From: CAWACC01 sp964390695 | Lineage (GTDB): Bacteria; Chlamydiota; Chlamydiia; Chlamydiales; Parachlamydiaceae | Reading direction: 5' to 3' | Assembly: GCA_964390695.1 (NCBI GenBank) | Contig: CAYMKI010000015.1 | Coordinates: 1 to 35,532 of the forward strand | DNA length: 35,532 nucleotides | Shown: one piece after another, positions 1 through 8,148 of the stretch | Numbering within the stretch: the stretch's first letter is position 1 | How the letters are laid out: each line of letters starts with the position of its first letter | Made by a program: the position numbers and the translations under genes | The notes under the pieces: model-generated | Told to the model about the DNA's origin: nothing | Databases searched by the model: none | What the model saw: only the letters and a program-made list of their open reading frames with translations

Positions 1-187
1 CGTGGGTAACGACCATGATGCCTTCAGAAGCTAACTGATGGATATGATGAGGATTTGCTAAATGCGCAGGGACGACTGCTATGGGCTGGATTTCACTAGC
101 ATGTGCAGCCGCCGCGGCTACGTCGTGAGCGACTGCAGCATCCAATAAAATACGTTCTTCTAATACTATGATTTTGTATTTACTCAT
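1..187 (-). CDS. N-terminus of a probable large exported/surface protein (partial, runs off left edge)
   Basis: The minus strand is open from an ATG at 187 to the window edge (62 codons, no stop). The protein begins MSKYKIIVLEERILLDAA, followed by an Ala/His-rich stretch. The block LEERILLDAA closely resembles the short 'LEPR(I/V)L(L/F)DA' segment found right at the N-terminus of many very large repetitive bacterial surface or RTX-type adhesin proteins. From that I infer, without proof, that this is the start of a giant exported protein whose body lies outside the window. No classical Sec signal peptide is visible and the Shine-Dalgarno is weak. It is divergent from the operon starting at 470, and both genes carry the same 11-bp motif shortly before the start codon. 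Confidence 0.6.
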   Translation of the reverse strand, partial: MSKYKIIVLEERILLDAAVAHDVAAAAAHASEIQPIAVVPAHLANPHHIHQLASEGIMVVTH

Positions 188-200
188 GAGATTAAATGAT

Positions 201-435
201 GTATCTAATTTGTTTATTAAAACTCTGTTTGTATTTAATTACAGATTTTTAATTATATTTAACATTGTATCTAAATGAATTATACTAATTAAAAAATATA
301 ATTGTCAAATTAGAGGTTGTATGTATTAAAATTAAACTTGTTATTTATCTAATTGTAAAAAAATATTTTTAATAAATTGATTTGTGTTATTATAAGAAAA
401 GAGTTTGATGTTAACTCTAAATATAAATTAGATAC
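201..435. promoter_or_regulatory. Divergent AT-rich intergenic region with an 11-bp motif repeated before both genes
   Basis: The region between the two divergent genes is extremely AT-rich. GTATCTAATTT at 201-211 and its exact reverse complement AAATTAGATAC at 425-435 form an 11-bp inverted repeat about 213 bp apart. Read toward each gene, the same AAATTAGATAC lies 13 bp before the left start codon (187) and 34 bp before the right one (470). A shorter copy, GTATCTAA, is at 267-274. A weak hairpin, AGAGTT-N7-AACTCT, is at 400-418. These may be binding sites of a shared regulator or promoter elements. No good -35/-10 pair could be assigned. Confidence 0.4.
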
Positions 436-469
436 TAAAAGTATTGATTAATAATTTATGGTGGTAGTT

Positions 470-1591
470 ATGAAGAAGCTAGATAGACTCTTAAGAATCG
501 GCTTGTTAGGTTGCGGTCCTATTGCTCAGGCTACGCATTTTGATGCTATACGCAAGGCTAATAATGCCGAACTATATGCTATTTGCGATATAGCTGAAGA
601 CTTGCTTCAAAGGATGAGCGAAATGTACCAGCCAAAAATCGCTTATAATGATTACGATAAAATGTTGGCCGATCCGAATGTTGAAGCTATCTTCATCGCT
701 GTTGCCGACCAATTCCATGTTCCTCTGGCCATAAAAGCCTTGGCCGCAGGTAAACACGTGCTGATAGAAAAGCCCATGGGTTTAACCGTAGAAGAATGCG
801 AGAAATTGCGCCAAGAAGTACATAAAAAAGATCTAATTGTCCAAATAGGAAATAATCGTCGATTTTCACCTACTATGGTTGAAGCTAAGCGATTTATTGA
901 GCAAGAAGTGGGCGAACTGCATACTTTTGAAGGATGGTACTTTGATAGTGTTTTTCGCTATACCATGCAAGACAACCTTTATCCGGTGCCTGTAATGAGT
1001 GAGAACGTAAAAAAGCCCAGAGGAGATCCTAAGTTGAACCGCCAAAGGTATACCTTCACAACACATGCCCCGCATTTAGTGGATAGGGCAGTCTTTCTAG
1101 TTGGTAAGATTGCAGCCGTGCGTGGCAGACACAAAGCTTTAGATAACAAAGCTCAAGGTTGGTTTATTGACTTGGAATTTGAATCAGGATGCCTAGGACA
1201 TTTAATTTTGATATCACCTCGGCATGGTGATTTTGAAGAGGGTTTTAGAATCCACGGTAAAAGTGGCATGTTGCAAGGAAGTTTTCTTCTCCCTTGGTAT
1301 CAAAGATCCCATGTCGAATATTTCAAAGATGGCAAATTTTATCGGCTCTTGGGTGAAGACGATTATTCCTTTAGGCGGCAAATAGAAGGGTTTGCCTCGA
1401 CTGTTTTGGATAAAGTACCGCAACATGGAACGAATTCTGAAGAAGGTGTACATGAATTTAAAGTCATGGTAGCGGCATCTATGTCAGTAGAATCCGGTAA
1501 TTGGGTAAGAGTTGAAGATGCAGTAGGAGGTATCCGAGCTCCAGATGTGCCGGGAGAATTCGGCTCGATTGAAGAGCGTAAAGCTGCTTAA
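470..1591 (+). CDS. Gfo/Idh/MocA-family NAD(P)-dependent oxidoreductase
   Basis: Probable sugar or cyclitol-type dehydrogenase, cytoplasmic. The N-terminus carries the Rossmann dinucleotide-binding loop GLLGCGPIAQ, and about 85 residues later the family signature EKP in VLIEKPMG, whose Lys is the usual catalytic or cofactor-binding residue. The C-terminal half has the expected substrate-binding beta-sheet part and includes a THAPHLVD segment that fits the family's active-site region. Length (373 aa) is normal. I prefer the ATG at 470 because GGTGGT sits 5 bp upstream; an in-frame ATG at 458 has no clear ribosome site. It is the first gene of a six-gene operon (next gene 44 bp downstream). The substrate cannot be told from sequence. 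Confidence 0.88.
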   Translation: MKKLDRLLRIGLLGCGPIAQATHFDAIRKANNAELYAICDIAEDLLQRMSEMYQPKIAYNDYDKMLADPNVEAIFIAVADQFHVPLAIKALAAGKHVLIEKPMGLTVEECEKLRQEVHKKDLIVQIGNNRRFSPTMVEAKRFIEQEVGELHTFEGWYFDSVFRYTMQDNLYPVPVMSENVKKPRGDPKLNRQRYTFTTHAPHLVDRAVFLVGKIAAVRGRHKALDNKAQGWFIDLEFESGCLGHLILISPRHGDFEEGFRIHGKSGMLQGSFLLPWYQRSHVEYFKDGKFYRLLGEDDYSFRRQIEGFASTVLDKVPQHGTNSEEGVHEFKVMVAASMSVESGNWVRVEDAVGGIRAPDVPGEFGSIEERKAA

Positions 1592-1635
1592 ATTATGTTG
1601 TTAGAGACCATTTTCTTTTTCTAAGGGAGGTTTGT

Positions 1636-2472
1636 ATGCATAAGTTGGGTATTTTTGCTAAAACGTTTTCTAGACCCACCTTCGGCGAGGTATTAGACGC
1701 TGTGCTTTCGCATGGTTTAAAAATCATTCATTTTAACTTTGCCTGTGTAGGGTTGCCCTCTATGCCTGAAAGTATTCCCCAAGAATTAATAGAATCCATC
1801 TATAAAGAAACGGATGCTAGAGGTATCGCCATCGCCGGGGTTTCGGGAACTTTTAACATCATCGACCCTGATCTTCAAAAAAGACAAAAGGGGATGGAAA
1901 GTTTAAGGAAAATTGCTGAATCCTGTAAGGGTATCCACACAAAACTGATAACTTTGTGTTCTGGAACACGCGATCCCAAAGACATGTGGAAAAGACATCC
2001 TTTGAATGATACGCCTGAAGCATGGAAAGAGGTAATGGCCTCCTTAAAAGAAGCCGTAAAGATTGCAGAGGAGTTTGATGTGTTTCTTGGCATAGAGCCT
2101 GAAACAGCCAATGTGATCGATTCTCCACAAAAAGCGCGTCGAATGTTGGATGAAATAGGATCAGAGCATATTAAAATCATTCTTGATCCTGCAAACCTCT
2201 TTCTTCCTGAAAATGTCCATCTAATGGAAAGCATTATACACGAAGCTTTTGAAGTTTTAGGCAAAGATATCGTCATGGCCCACGCTAAAGATGTGGATGT
2301 GCTAAACGGTGAGATTGTACATGTGGCAGCGGGGAAAGGGTTATTAAACTACAATGTCTATCTCAAGCACTTGGAAGGACATGATGTTCCACTGATTATT
2401 CATGGGCTCAAAGAAGAAGAAGTGGATCCCGCGATTCATTTCATCTTATCCAAAAGCAAAGTGAGGGCCTAG
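1636..2472 (+). CDS. Sugar phosphate isomerase/epimerase-like TIM-barrel protein
   Basis: A 278-aa protein of the xylose-isomerase-like TIM-barrel superfamily (AP endonuclease 2 type, including IolE, hydroxypyruvate isomerase and some dehydroshikimate dehydratases). Typical strand-end metal-binding residues are visible: Glu in FLGIEPETAN, Asp in IKIILDPANLF, and His/Asp in IVMAHAKDVD. There is no signal peptide, so it is cytoplasmic. A strong Shine-Dalgarno (GGGAGG) lies 5-10 bp before the ATG at 1636. It sits between a Gfo/Idh/MocA dehydrogenase and an alpha/beta hydrolase. The first two genes form a pairing common in inositol or rare-sugar catabolic clusters, which suggests that they act on the same compound. 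Exact reaction unknown. Confidence 0.82.
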   Translation: MHKLGIFAKTFSRPTFGEVLDAVLSHGLKIIHFNFACVGLPSMPESIPQELIESIYKETDARGIAIAGVSGTFNIIDPDLQKRQKGMESLRKIAESCKGIHTKLITLCSGTRDPKDMWKRHPLNDTPEAWKEVMASLKEAVKIAEEFDVFLGIEPETANVIDSPQKARRMLDEIGSEHIKIILDPANLFLPENVHLMESIIHEAFEVLGKDIVMAHAKDVDVLNGEIVHVAAGKGLLNYNVYLKHLEGHDVPLIIHGLKEEEVDPAIHFILSKSKVRA

Positions 2473-2475
2473 GAT

Positions 2476-3294
2476 ATGGCTACTAAATATTTTTCGAGAG
2501 AAGCGATTACCTTTAGGTATGAAGATACGCAAACGGGATCTATTCCGTTGATATTTCAGCATGGGATTGGAGGCAACCTTGAAAATATCGTGTCGTTGTT
2601 TAAGTTTCCTGAAAATATTAGGCTCATCTCCTTAGATAGCAGAGGTCATGGCGAAACGATTCCGGTGGGAGACTTGTCGCATTTCAACCTATATACATTG
2701 GTCGATGATATCATGGCACTTATGGATGAACTCCATTTGCAAAAAGTATGGTTAGGAGGAATGTCCATGGGTGCGGCATTAGCGATGAATGCTGCCATCC
2801 GATTTCCAGAGCGATTAAAAGGGATCATCATCTATCGCCCTGCCTGGCTGGATGGGGGCATGCCAAGCTACGCACTATCCCTGTATGAGCAAATTGTAGC
2901 TTTGCTAAGAGGTTTCGGTCCAGATGAGGGAAAAAAGCGATTTTTGGAATCTGAGGCTTACAAAACTTTATTAGGCAATTTTCCAGATACAGCCAAGTCC
3001 ATGGCAGCACAATTCATGGCTAAAAAAGCCCTCGAAAATGTCATTCGCTTCGAGAAGCTGCCCTATCAGAAAGTCGTCCATGATATTTCAGAAATCTCCA
3101 GGATTGCACTGCCGAGTTTAATCATTTCGACAAAGTTGGATCCTGTGCATCCCTTTGAATATGGTAAATGCATTGCCAGCCTCATACCCCACTCGACCTT
3201 CATGGAAGCTACGCCAAAGTCAGTGAGTGCTGAAAAACACATTGCAGAAAGCCAGGAGTCGATTACTTCGTTTCTCTTAAATCATGAACCTTAA
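2476..3294 (+). CDS. Alpha/beta-fold hydrolase
   Basis: A 272-aa hydrolase with the full catalytic set in the expected order: oxyanion-hole HG at residues 29-30 (FQHGIGG), nucleophile elbow GMSMG with Ser97, a probable acid Asp222 in STKLDPVHP, and His255 near the C-terminus. No signal peptide. The SLDSRGHGET segment after the first strands resembles lactonase/esterase members such as enol-lactone hydrolases, but it is not specific. It starts only 3 bp after the previous stop, so translation is probably coupled. In this operon a lactonase or thioesterase role between the sugar-type dehydrogenase and the acyl-CoA synthetase is possible; this is inference. Confidence 0.85.
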   Translation: MATKYFSREAITFRYEDTQTGSIPLIFQHGIGGNLENIVSLFKFPENIRLISLDSRGHGETIPVGDLSHFNLYTLVDDIMALMDELHLQKVWLGGMSMGAALAMNAAIRFPERLKGIIIYRPAWLDGGMPSYALSLYEQIVALLRGFGPDEGKKRFLESEAYKTLLGNFPDTAKSMAAQFMAKKALENVIRFEKLPYQKVVHDISEISRIALPSLIISTKLDPVHPFEYGKCIASLIPHSTFMEATPKSVSAEKHIAESQESITSFLLNHEP

Positions 3295-3309
3295 ACAAGG
3301 AGTATAACA

Positions 3310-4317
3310 ATGACTATACATGGTTATGCGGCTTTAGAAGCTAAACACCCCTTGGTTCCTTATGAATATGATCCAGAGATATTAGGTCCTTGGGATGTCG
3401 AGATAGCAATTACACATTGCGGCATTTGTTATACTGACATCCATTTCATCGACAATGATATGGGAAATAGTACGTATCCCATGGTTCCTGGACATGAGAT
3501 CATCGGAAAAGTCATATCTGCCGGCAGTCTAGTTAATCCCCAGAGGATCGGCACCAGAGTGGGCGTGGGATTTCAACGCAGCTCCTGCATGTGCTGCGAT
3601 TGGTGCAAACGCGGTATGGAAAATGTATGCACAAAACAACAAGCCACCTGCCTGCATCACCACGGCGGTTTTGCCGATAAAATTATCATGGATAGCCGGT
3701 TTGCCTTCGATATCCCCGAGGGGTTGGCTTCTGAAGCTGCAGCGCCGTTATTATGCGGGGGAGCTACGGTATTTCAGCCCATGCTAGATTATGGAGTAGC
3801 GCCAATGAAAAGAGTGGGCATTATCGGTATAGGGGGATTGGGACACCTAGCTTTGCAATTTGCCCGAGCTTTTGGCTGCGAAGTCACCGCCTTTACCTCT
3901 TCGCCTTCAAAAATCGCTGAGGCTAAAGAATTTGGCGCGCATCAAGTTGTCACCTCTAGCGATGCCAAAGATTTGCAGAAAGCTGCCGGTTCTTTGGATT
4001 TTATACTCTGTACGGTCAGCGCTGATTTGGACTGGAATGCTTATCTCAAAGCTTTGCGGCCTAAAGGGGTATTATGTTTTGTTGGTATGCTGGAAAAACC
4101 CCTGGCTATCCCTTTCAAAAATCTCATTAGAGGTTGCAAACTTATCACCGCCAGCAGTATTGGCAGCCGGCCAGGTATTGAAGATATGTTGCATTTTGCT
4201 GCTTTGCATCACATACAAGCCAAAATTGAACTGTTCCCCATGGATCAGATAAACTTGGCCATAGATAAAGTGAGAAAAAACCAGGTGAGGTATAGAGCTG
4301 TATTAGTAAATCCCTAA
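3310..4317 (+). CDS. Zinc-dependent alcohol dehydrogenase (MDR, cinnamyl-alcohol-dehydrogenase/YahK type)
   Basis: Oxidises an alcohol or reduces an aldehyde with NAD(P)(H). Catalytic zinc ligands are visible: Cys40 in HCGICYTDIH, His62-Glu63 in VPGHEIIG, and Cys149. The structural zinc motif C-x2-C-x2-C-x7-C is complete (Cys93, 96, 99, 107). The Rossmann loop is GIGGLGHLA (residues 173-181). Length (335 aa) is slightly short for the family but complete. It starts 15 bp after the previous stop with AAGGAG upstream. The layout matches the cinnamyl alcohol dehydrogenase/YahK group of broad aldehyde reductases; the physiological substrate is not deducible. In the operon it probably supplies or consumes the aldehyde/acid pair handled by the acyl-CoA synthetase that follows. 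Confidence 0.92.
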   Translation: MTIHGYAALEAKHPLVPYEYDPEILGPWDVEIAITHCGICYTDIHFIDNDMGNSTYPMVPGHEIIGKVISAGSLVNPQRIGTRVGVGFQRSSCMCCDWCKRGMENVCTKQQATCLHHHGGFADKIIMDSRFAFDIPEGLASEAAAPLLCGGATVFQPMLDYGVAPMKRVGIIGIGGLGHLALQFARAFGCEVTAFTSSPSKIAEAKEFGAHQVVTSSDAKDLQKAAGSLDFILCTVSADLDWNAYLKALRPKGVLCFVGMLEKPLAIPFKNLIRGCKLITASSIGSRPGIEDMLHFAALHHIQAKIELFPMDQINLAIDKVRKNQVRYRAVLVNP

Positions 4318-4346
4318 AAAGTTATCTAGTTACAAGGAGGTTCACA

Positions 4347-6461
4347 ATGACACCGAGAGAAATTATAGAGCAGGTAAAAGCGGAAAAGCGGAAATTTCTG
4401 GCGCCAGGCGAGGCAAAAATCCTGGCTGATGCTTATGGTATAAATGTACCTAAAGAAGGCTTAAGCACTAACCCAAAGGAAGCCGCACAGTTGGCAGATC
4501 AAATTGGCTATCCTGTAGTGTTAAAAATTGTTTCGCCGGATATCCTTCACAAAACCGAAGCAGGAGGAGTCTTGGTCGGTGTCAAGAACGCCGCCGAAGC
4601 TGAACAAGGCTTTGAAAAGCTCGTTGCCAATGCTAAAGCTTATAATTCCAAGGCTGTTATCACAGGTGTGCAAGTTCAACAGATGATCGGTTCTGGACAA
4701 GAAGTCATCATCGGCGCGGTCACAGATCCCAGCTTCGGCAAGTTGGTAGCTTTTGGGCTAGGAGGGATCCTGGTAGAAGTGCTTAAAGATATCACTTTTA
4801 GGTTGGCGCCAGTGTCCGAGGATGAAGCGTTGTCGATGTTGGACAGCATTTCAGCTCATGCGGTATTAAAAGGCGCACGAGGCAAAGACCCGGTAGATCG
4901 GCATGCTTTGGCGCAGATGATTCGAAACGTCTCGAAGCTGATAGCCGATTTTCCTGAAATTTCAGAGATAGACCTTAATCCCGTCATAGCCATGAAAGAT
5001 TCTGCGGTGGCTGCAGATATTCGTATTATTATCAATGCGGATTATCAACAACCGCGTTTTCGTTACGAAGACAGTGAGATTCGTTGCCAAATGCAGCGCA
5101 TTATGAATCCAGCCACCTTGGCAGTGATAGGTGCATCCCCTGAAGAAGGCAAAATAGGCAATTCAATCATGAAAAATCTCATCAATGGGGGCTATTCAGG
5201 AGAAATTTATCCCATCCATCCTAAGGCTGAGGATATTTTAGGTAAAAAAGTATATCGTAGCGTTAAAGATGTCCCCGGACCTATAGATATTGCCATATTT
5301 GCTATTCCAGCTAAGCTAGTTCCTCAAGCGCTGATTGAAGTAGGGGAAAAACAAATTCCCGGAGCCATTCTCATTCCATCGGGATTTGCAGAGACAGGCA
5401 ATACAGCCGCGCAACAAGAAATAATCGATATCGGAAGAAAATATCATGTGAGGTTGATGGGCCCTAATATCTATGGATTTTATTACACGCCAAAAAATCT
5501 TTGCGCCACTTTCTGTACAGCTTATGATCTTAAAGGACAAGCTGCGCTGTCTTCACAATCAGGCGGTATCGGCATGGCTATTATCGGCTTTAGCCGTTCA
5601 GCGAAAATGGGGGTGTCTGCAATTGTGGGTTTGGGCAATAAGAGCGATTTAGACGAAGATGATTTACTGATTTATTTTGAAAACGACGACAACACTCAGA
5701 TTATAGCCCAACATTTCGAAGATCTCAAAGATGGTCGTTCATATGCAGAAGCAGCTAAAAGGGTTTCTAAGAAAAAACCTATTGTGGCGTTAAAAGCCGG
5801 GCGCACCTCGAGTGGAGCCAAAGCCGCCAGCTCTCATACCGGTGCCTTGGCAGGCAATGATAAAATCTATGAAGATATCCTTAAGCAAGCAGGCGTGATC
5901 CGAGTGCGCTCGCTGCGAGATTTGCTTGAATTTGCACGGGCAATTCCATTGATTCCGACGCCTAAAGGAGAGAATGTAGTGATTATTACCGGAGCAGGAG
6001 GATCTGGTGTGCTTCTCTCTGACGCGTGTGAAGATAATGGTTTGACGCTGATGAAAATGCCGCCGGATTTGGATGCGGCCTTCCGCAAGTTTATCCCCCC
6101 TTTCGGATCGGCAGGCAATCCTGTGGATATCACAGGTGGAGAGCCCCCTGAAACGTATAAAAATACCATCAGGCTAGGGTTCGAAGATCCGCGCGTGCAT
6201 GCCTTGATTCTCGGCTATTGGCATACGATTATATCACCCCCCATGACATTTGCAAAACTCGTTGTAGAAGTGGTGGAGGAAATGCGCGCCAAAGGCATAG
6301 AAAAGCCTGTAGTGGCTTCCCTATCCGGAGATATCCAGGTTGAAGAAGCTTCAGAATATCTATTTGCCCACGGAATCCCTGCCTATCCTTATAGCACTGA
6401 GTTACCAGTTGCAGTTCTCGGAGCTAAATATAAATGGGCGCGCGGCGCCGGTCTAATCTAA
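4347..6461 (+). CDS. ADP-forming acyl-CoA synthetase (acetate-CoA ligase family), fused beta-alpha
   Basis: Interconverts acyl-CoA + ADP + Pi with acid + CoA + ATP. At the N-terminus, about residues 1-230 form the ATP-grasp (beta) domain, with the family's conserved His68 in ILHKTEAGGV. CoA-binding and ligase (alpha) domains follow from about 250 onwards: AVIGASPEEGKIGNS, then SQSGGIG (403-409), and the phosphohistidine motif SSHTGALAG with His497. The order is therefore beta then alpha in a single 704-aa chain. AAGGAGG stands before the ATG. It is the fifth gene of the operon and probably its energy-yielding last step. Substrates in this family range from acetate to aryl acids (feruloyl-CoA synthetases belong here), so acetate specificity should not be assumed. 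Confidence 0.92.
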   Translation: MTPREIIEQVKAEKRKFLAPGEAKILADAYGINVPKEGLSTNPKEAAQLADQIGYPVVLKIVSPDILHKTEAGGVLVGVKNAAEAEQGFEKLVANAKAYNSKAVITGVQVQQMIGSGQEVIIGAVTDPSFGKLVAFGLGGILVEVLKDITFRLAPVSEDEALSMLDSISAHAVLKGARGKDPVDRHALAQMIRNVSKLIADFPEISEIDLNPVIAMKDSAVAADIRIIINADYQQPRFRYEDSEIRCQMQRIMNPATLAVIGASPEEGKIGNSIMKNLINGGYSGEIYPIHPKAEDILGKKVYRSVKDVPGPIDIAIFAIPAKLVPQALIEVGEKQIPGAILIPSGFAETGNTAAQQEIIDIGRKYHVRLMGPNIYGFYYTPKNLCATFCTAYDLKGQAALSSQSGGIGMAIIGFSRSAKMGVSAIVGLGNKSDLDEDDLLIYFENDDNTQIIAQHFEDLKDGRSYAEAAKRVSKKKPIVALKAGRTSSGAKAASSHTGALAGNDKIYEDILKQAGVIRVRSLRDLLEFARAIPLIPTPKGENVVIITGAGGSGVLLSDACEDNGLTLMKMPPDLDAAFRKFIPPFGSAGNPVDITGGEPPETYKNTIRLGFEDPRVHALILGYWHTIISPPMTFAKLVVEVVEEMRAKGIEKPVVASLSGDIQVEEASEYLFAHGIPAYPYSTELPVAVLGAKYKWARGAGLI

Positions 6462-6482
6462 AATGAGAAGAGAGGTGATAAT

Positions 6483-7031
6483 ATGCAGATCATACCGACT
6501 TTAAAAACAGAACGTTTGATTTTACGCCCCTGGCGTGCTTCAGATCTTGAAGCCTTTGCAGTCATCAATGCGGATAAGAAAGTTATGGAATTTATTCCTA
6601 AATCACTGACTCGTCAGGAAAGTGATGCCTTAGTTAAAGCTTTTGAGGAGGAGTGGAAACAGCGTCATTATGGCCGGTGGGCTATCGAAGTGCCGAATGT
6701 GGCAGACTTTATAGGGTATGTAGGATTTCACTACTATGATTTTCCCGCCAAATTTACACCTTGTGTAGAAATTGGGTGGAGATTAAGTGCTGATCATTGG
6801 GGTAAAGGCTATGCAACAGAGGCTGCTAAAGCCGCGCTGGATTATGGTTTTCATCAATTGAATATGAAGGAGAATTATGCTTTTACCTTTCAAGGAAATG
6901 AAAATTCCAGAAAATTGATGGAGCGCCTAGGCATGACCTATGAGCCAGAATTACAGTTTGAACATCCTGATTTGCCATCCGGTCATCCAATGGGAATTTA
7001 TGTAGTCTATCGCATTCGACCCAAAGTCTAG
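6483..7031 (+). CDS. GNAT-family N-acetyltransferase (RimJ/RimL type)
   Basis: A 182-aa acetyltransferase. The start, LKTERLILRPWRASDLEAF, is the standard opening of the RimJ/RimL-like subgroup. The acetyl-CoA pyrophosphate loop lies in LSADHWGKGYATEAAKA (Q/RxxGxG/A pattern as WGKGYA), and the terminal motif NENSRKLMERLGM is typical. The family acetylates protein N-termini, amino groups of small molecules or antibiotics; the target here is unknown. It has a clear Shine-Dalgarno (AGAGAGGTGA) and follows the acyl-CoA synthetase by 21 bp, so it is probably co-transcribed as the last gene of the operon. It converges with the minus-strand hydrolase 30 bp downstream. Confidence 0.88.
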   Translation: MQIIPTLKTERLILRPWRASDLEAFAVINADKKVMEFIPKSLTRQESDALVKAFEEEWKQRHYGRWAIEVPNVADFIGYVGFHYYDFPAKFTPCVEIGWRLSADHWGKGYATEAAKAALDYGFHQLNMKENYAFTFQGNENSRKLMERLGMTYEPELQFEHPDLPSGHPMGIYVVYRIRPKV

Positions 7032-7061
7032 ATGCGATTTTGGGGTCAAGGTGGGTTTATA

Positions 7062-7832
7062 TTATAATGAGTTTAGATCAAAACTTTGTCCCCTTCTAAC
7101 ATAGCCCAAAAAACCATGTTTCTCGGCTTCGGGGCGTTTGCCGGGATTGTAGTGGTAAAGCCACATCTTGTTCTTGATGGCTGGATCTAGAGTCTTCAGC
7201 TCTTTAAAATTCGTATGCACGCCGCTAGGATGAGCCAAAGTTTCACAGTCATGAAAGATGAGATCGGCTTGGCGGTAATATGGATCTAGCATCTCTGGAG
7301 TATACTGTGTGTCAGCAGTGATGAAAATAGCTTTCTTATTGACCTTGAAAAATAACCCGAAGCTTGGATTTTCCTTTCCTTTTGACTGTGTATGATGGGT
7401 TTTTACAAGTGTAAATTTTATTTTCGACCAGATGAATGTTTTATGTAAGAGGATCCTTTTTACTTGAAAATACGTCGACAGTTTTGCTTGCTTATCATCC
7501 AAGGAAGACAATCCACCTGAAAGCACATGATCCCATAAGTCTTTTTCTAACAGTTCAGAGATATACAATATCGGTTTGCGAGGTTCCTTAGCAAAATAGT
7601 TGTTGAATGCCAACCATTCGAGTCCACCTGTGTGATCGGTGTGTAGGTGACTGACAAAAATCGCCTGAATGTCTAGGGCTGTTAAACCAAGATCATAGAG
7701 TCCAAATCTTATATCTCCTCCGCAGTCAATCAGCAGTCTTTCTTTAGAACTGTTTTCCAAAAGCAGATTGGATTGATAGTTTCCTTCCCCCAGAGTAAAG
7801 GCAGAGCCGCTGCCTACAAAAGTTAATTTCAT
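7062..7832 (-). CDS. Metallo-beta-lactamase-fold hydrolase (RNase Z-like group)
   Basis: A 256-aa metal-dependent hydrolase. The N-terminus MKLTFVGSGSAFTLGEGNYQ and the SHLHTDHTGG motif (HxHxDH, residues 62-67) give the dinuclear zinc site. A further Asp lies in DLIFHDCETL and a late His in WLYHYNPG. The overall layout, with a short GSGSAF start and a HDCE segment, resembles RNase Z/ElaC-like or cyclic-nucleotide phosphodiesterase-like members, but the arm that tRNase Z uses to bind tRNA is not evident. It could be a nuclease, phosphodiesterase or lactonase. It is monocistronic and convergent with the GNAT gene. The ATG at 7832 is preceded by a weak GGAT site. Confidence 0.85.
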   Translation of the reverse strand: MKLTFVGSGSAFTLGEGNYQSNLLLENSSKERLLIDCGGDIRFGLYDLGLTALDIQAIFVSHLHTDHTGGLEWLAFNNYFAKEPRKPILYISELLEKDLWDHVLSGGLSSLDDKQAKLSTYFQVKRILLHKTFIWSKIKFTLVKTHHTQSKGKENPSFGLFFKVNKKAIFITADTQYTPEMLDPYYRQADLIFHDCETLAHPSGVHTNFKELKTLDPAIKNKMWLYHYNPGKRPEAEKHGFLGYVRRGQSFDLNSL

Positions 7833-8087
7833 AAAAATCCATCTGGATAGTATTTATTGTTATAATTTTAACATATAGAAAAAAAGCCTCATTTTTTTAA
7901 AGTAAAGAAAATAGAGGAGACAGTATCTTCTTTATTTTTCGTGACTATTCAACACCCCTCGAGAAACATAAAATATTGAACCACACTTCCTCACTATGGG
8001 TCACCTAGTTACAAACTTTGTACGGTGCTAAATAGCTCCTATTCTTCTAAGTTCAAGCCTGTTGTAAATTCTGAAAAAAATATTTGA
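7833..8087. other. Intergenic spacer without recognised gene
   Basis: The 316-bp space between the divergent hydrolase and ridA holds the ridA promoter at its right end. The rest (7833-8087) shows only an A-run/T-run pair near 7880-7900 and no convincing ORF, RNA gene or repeat on either strand. Confidence 0.5.
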
Positions 8088-8116
8088 TTGACTCTTCCTC
8101 TACAAAAACTTATATC
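8088..8116 (+). promoter_or_regulatory. Sigma-70-type promoter of ridA
   Basis: TTGACT (8088-8093), a 17-bp spacer and TATATC (8111-8116) form a near-consensus housekeeping promoter. The expected transcription start is near 8123, giving a short leader of about 26 nt that contains the ribosome site AAAGGAG (8135-8141), 7 bp before the ridA ATG. Confidence 0.7.
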
Positions 8117-8148
8117 TAATAATAAAGGAAACTCAAAGGAGTTGAAAT

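Noticed and set aside
3860..4252. Overlapping plus-strand frame of 130 codons inside the alcohol dehydrogenase gene
   Set aside because: It is a +1-type shadow with no start signal, while the main frame has complete zinc and nucleotide motifs.
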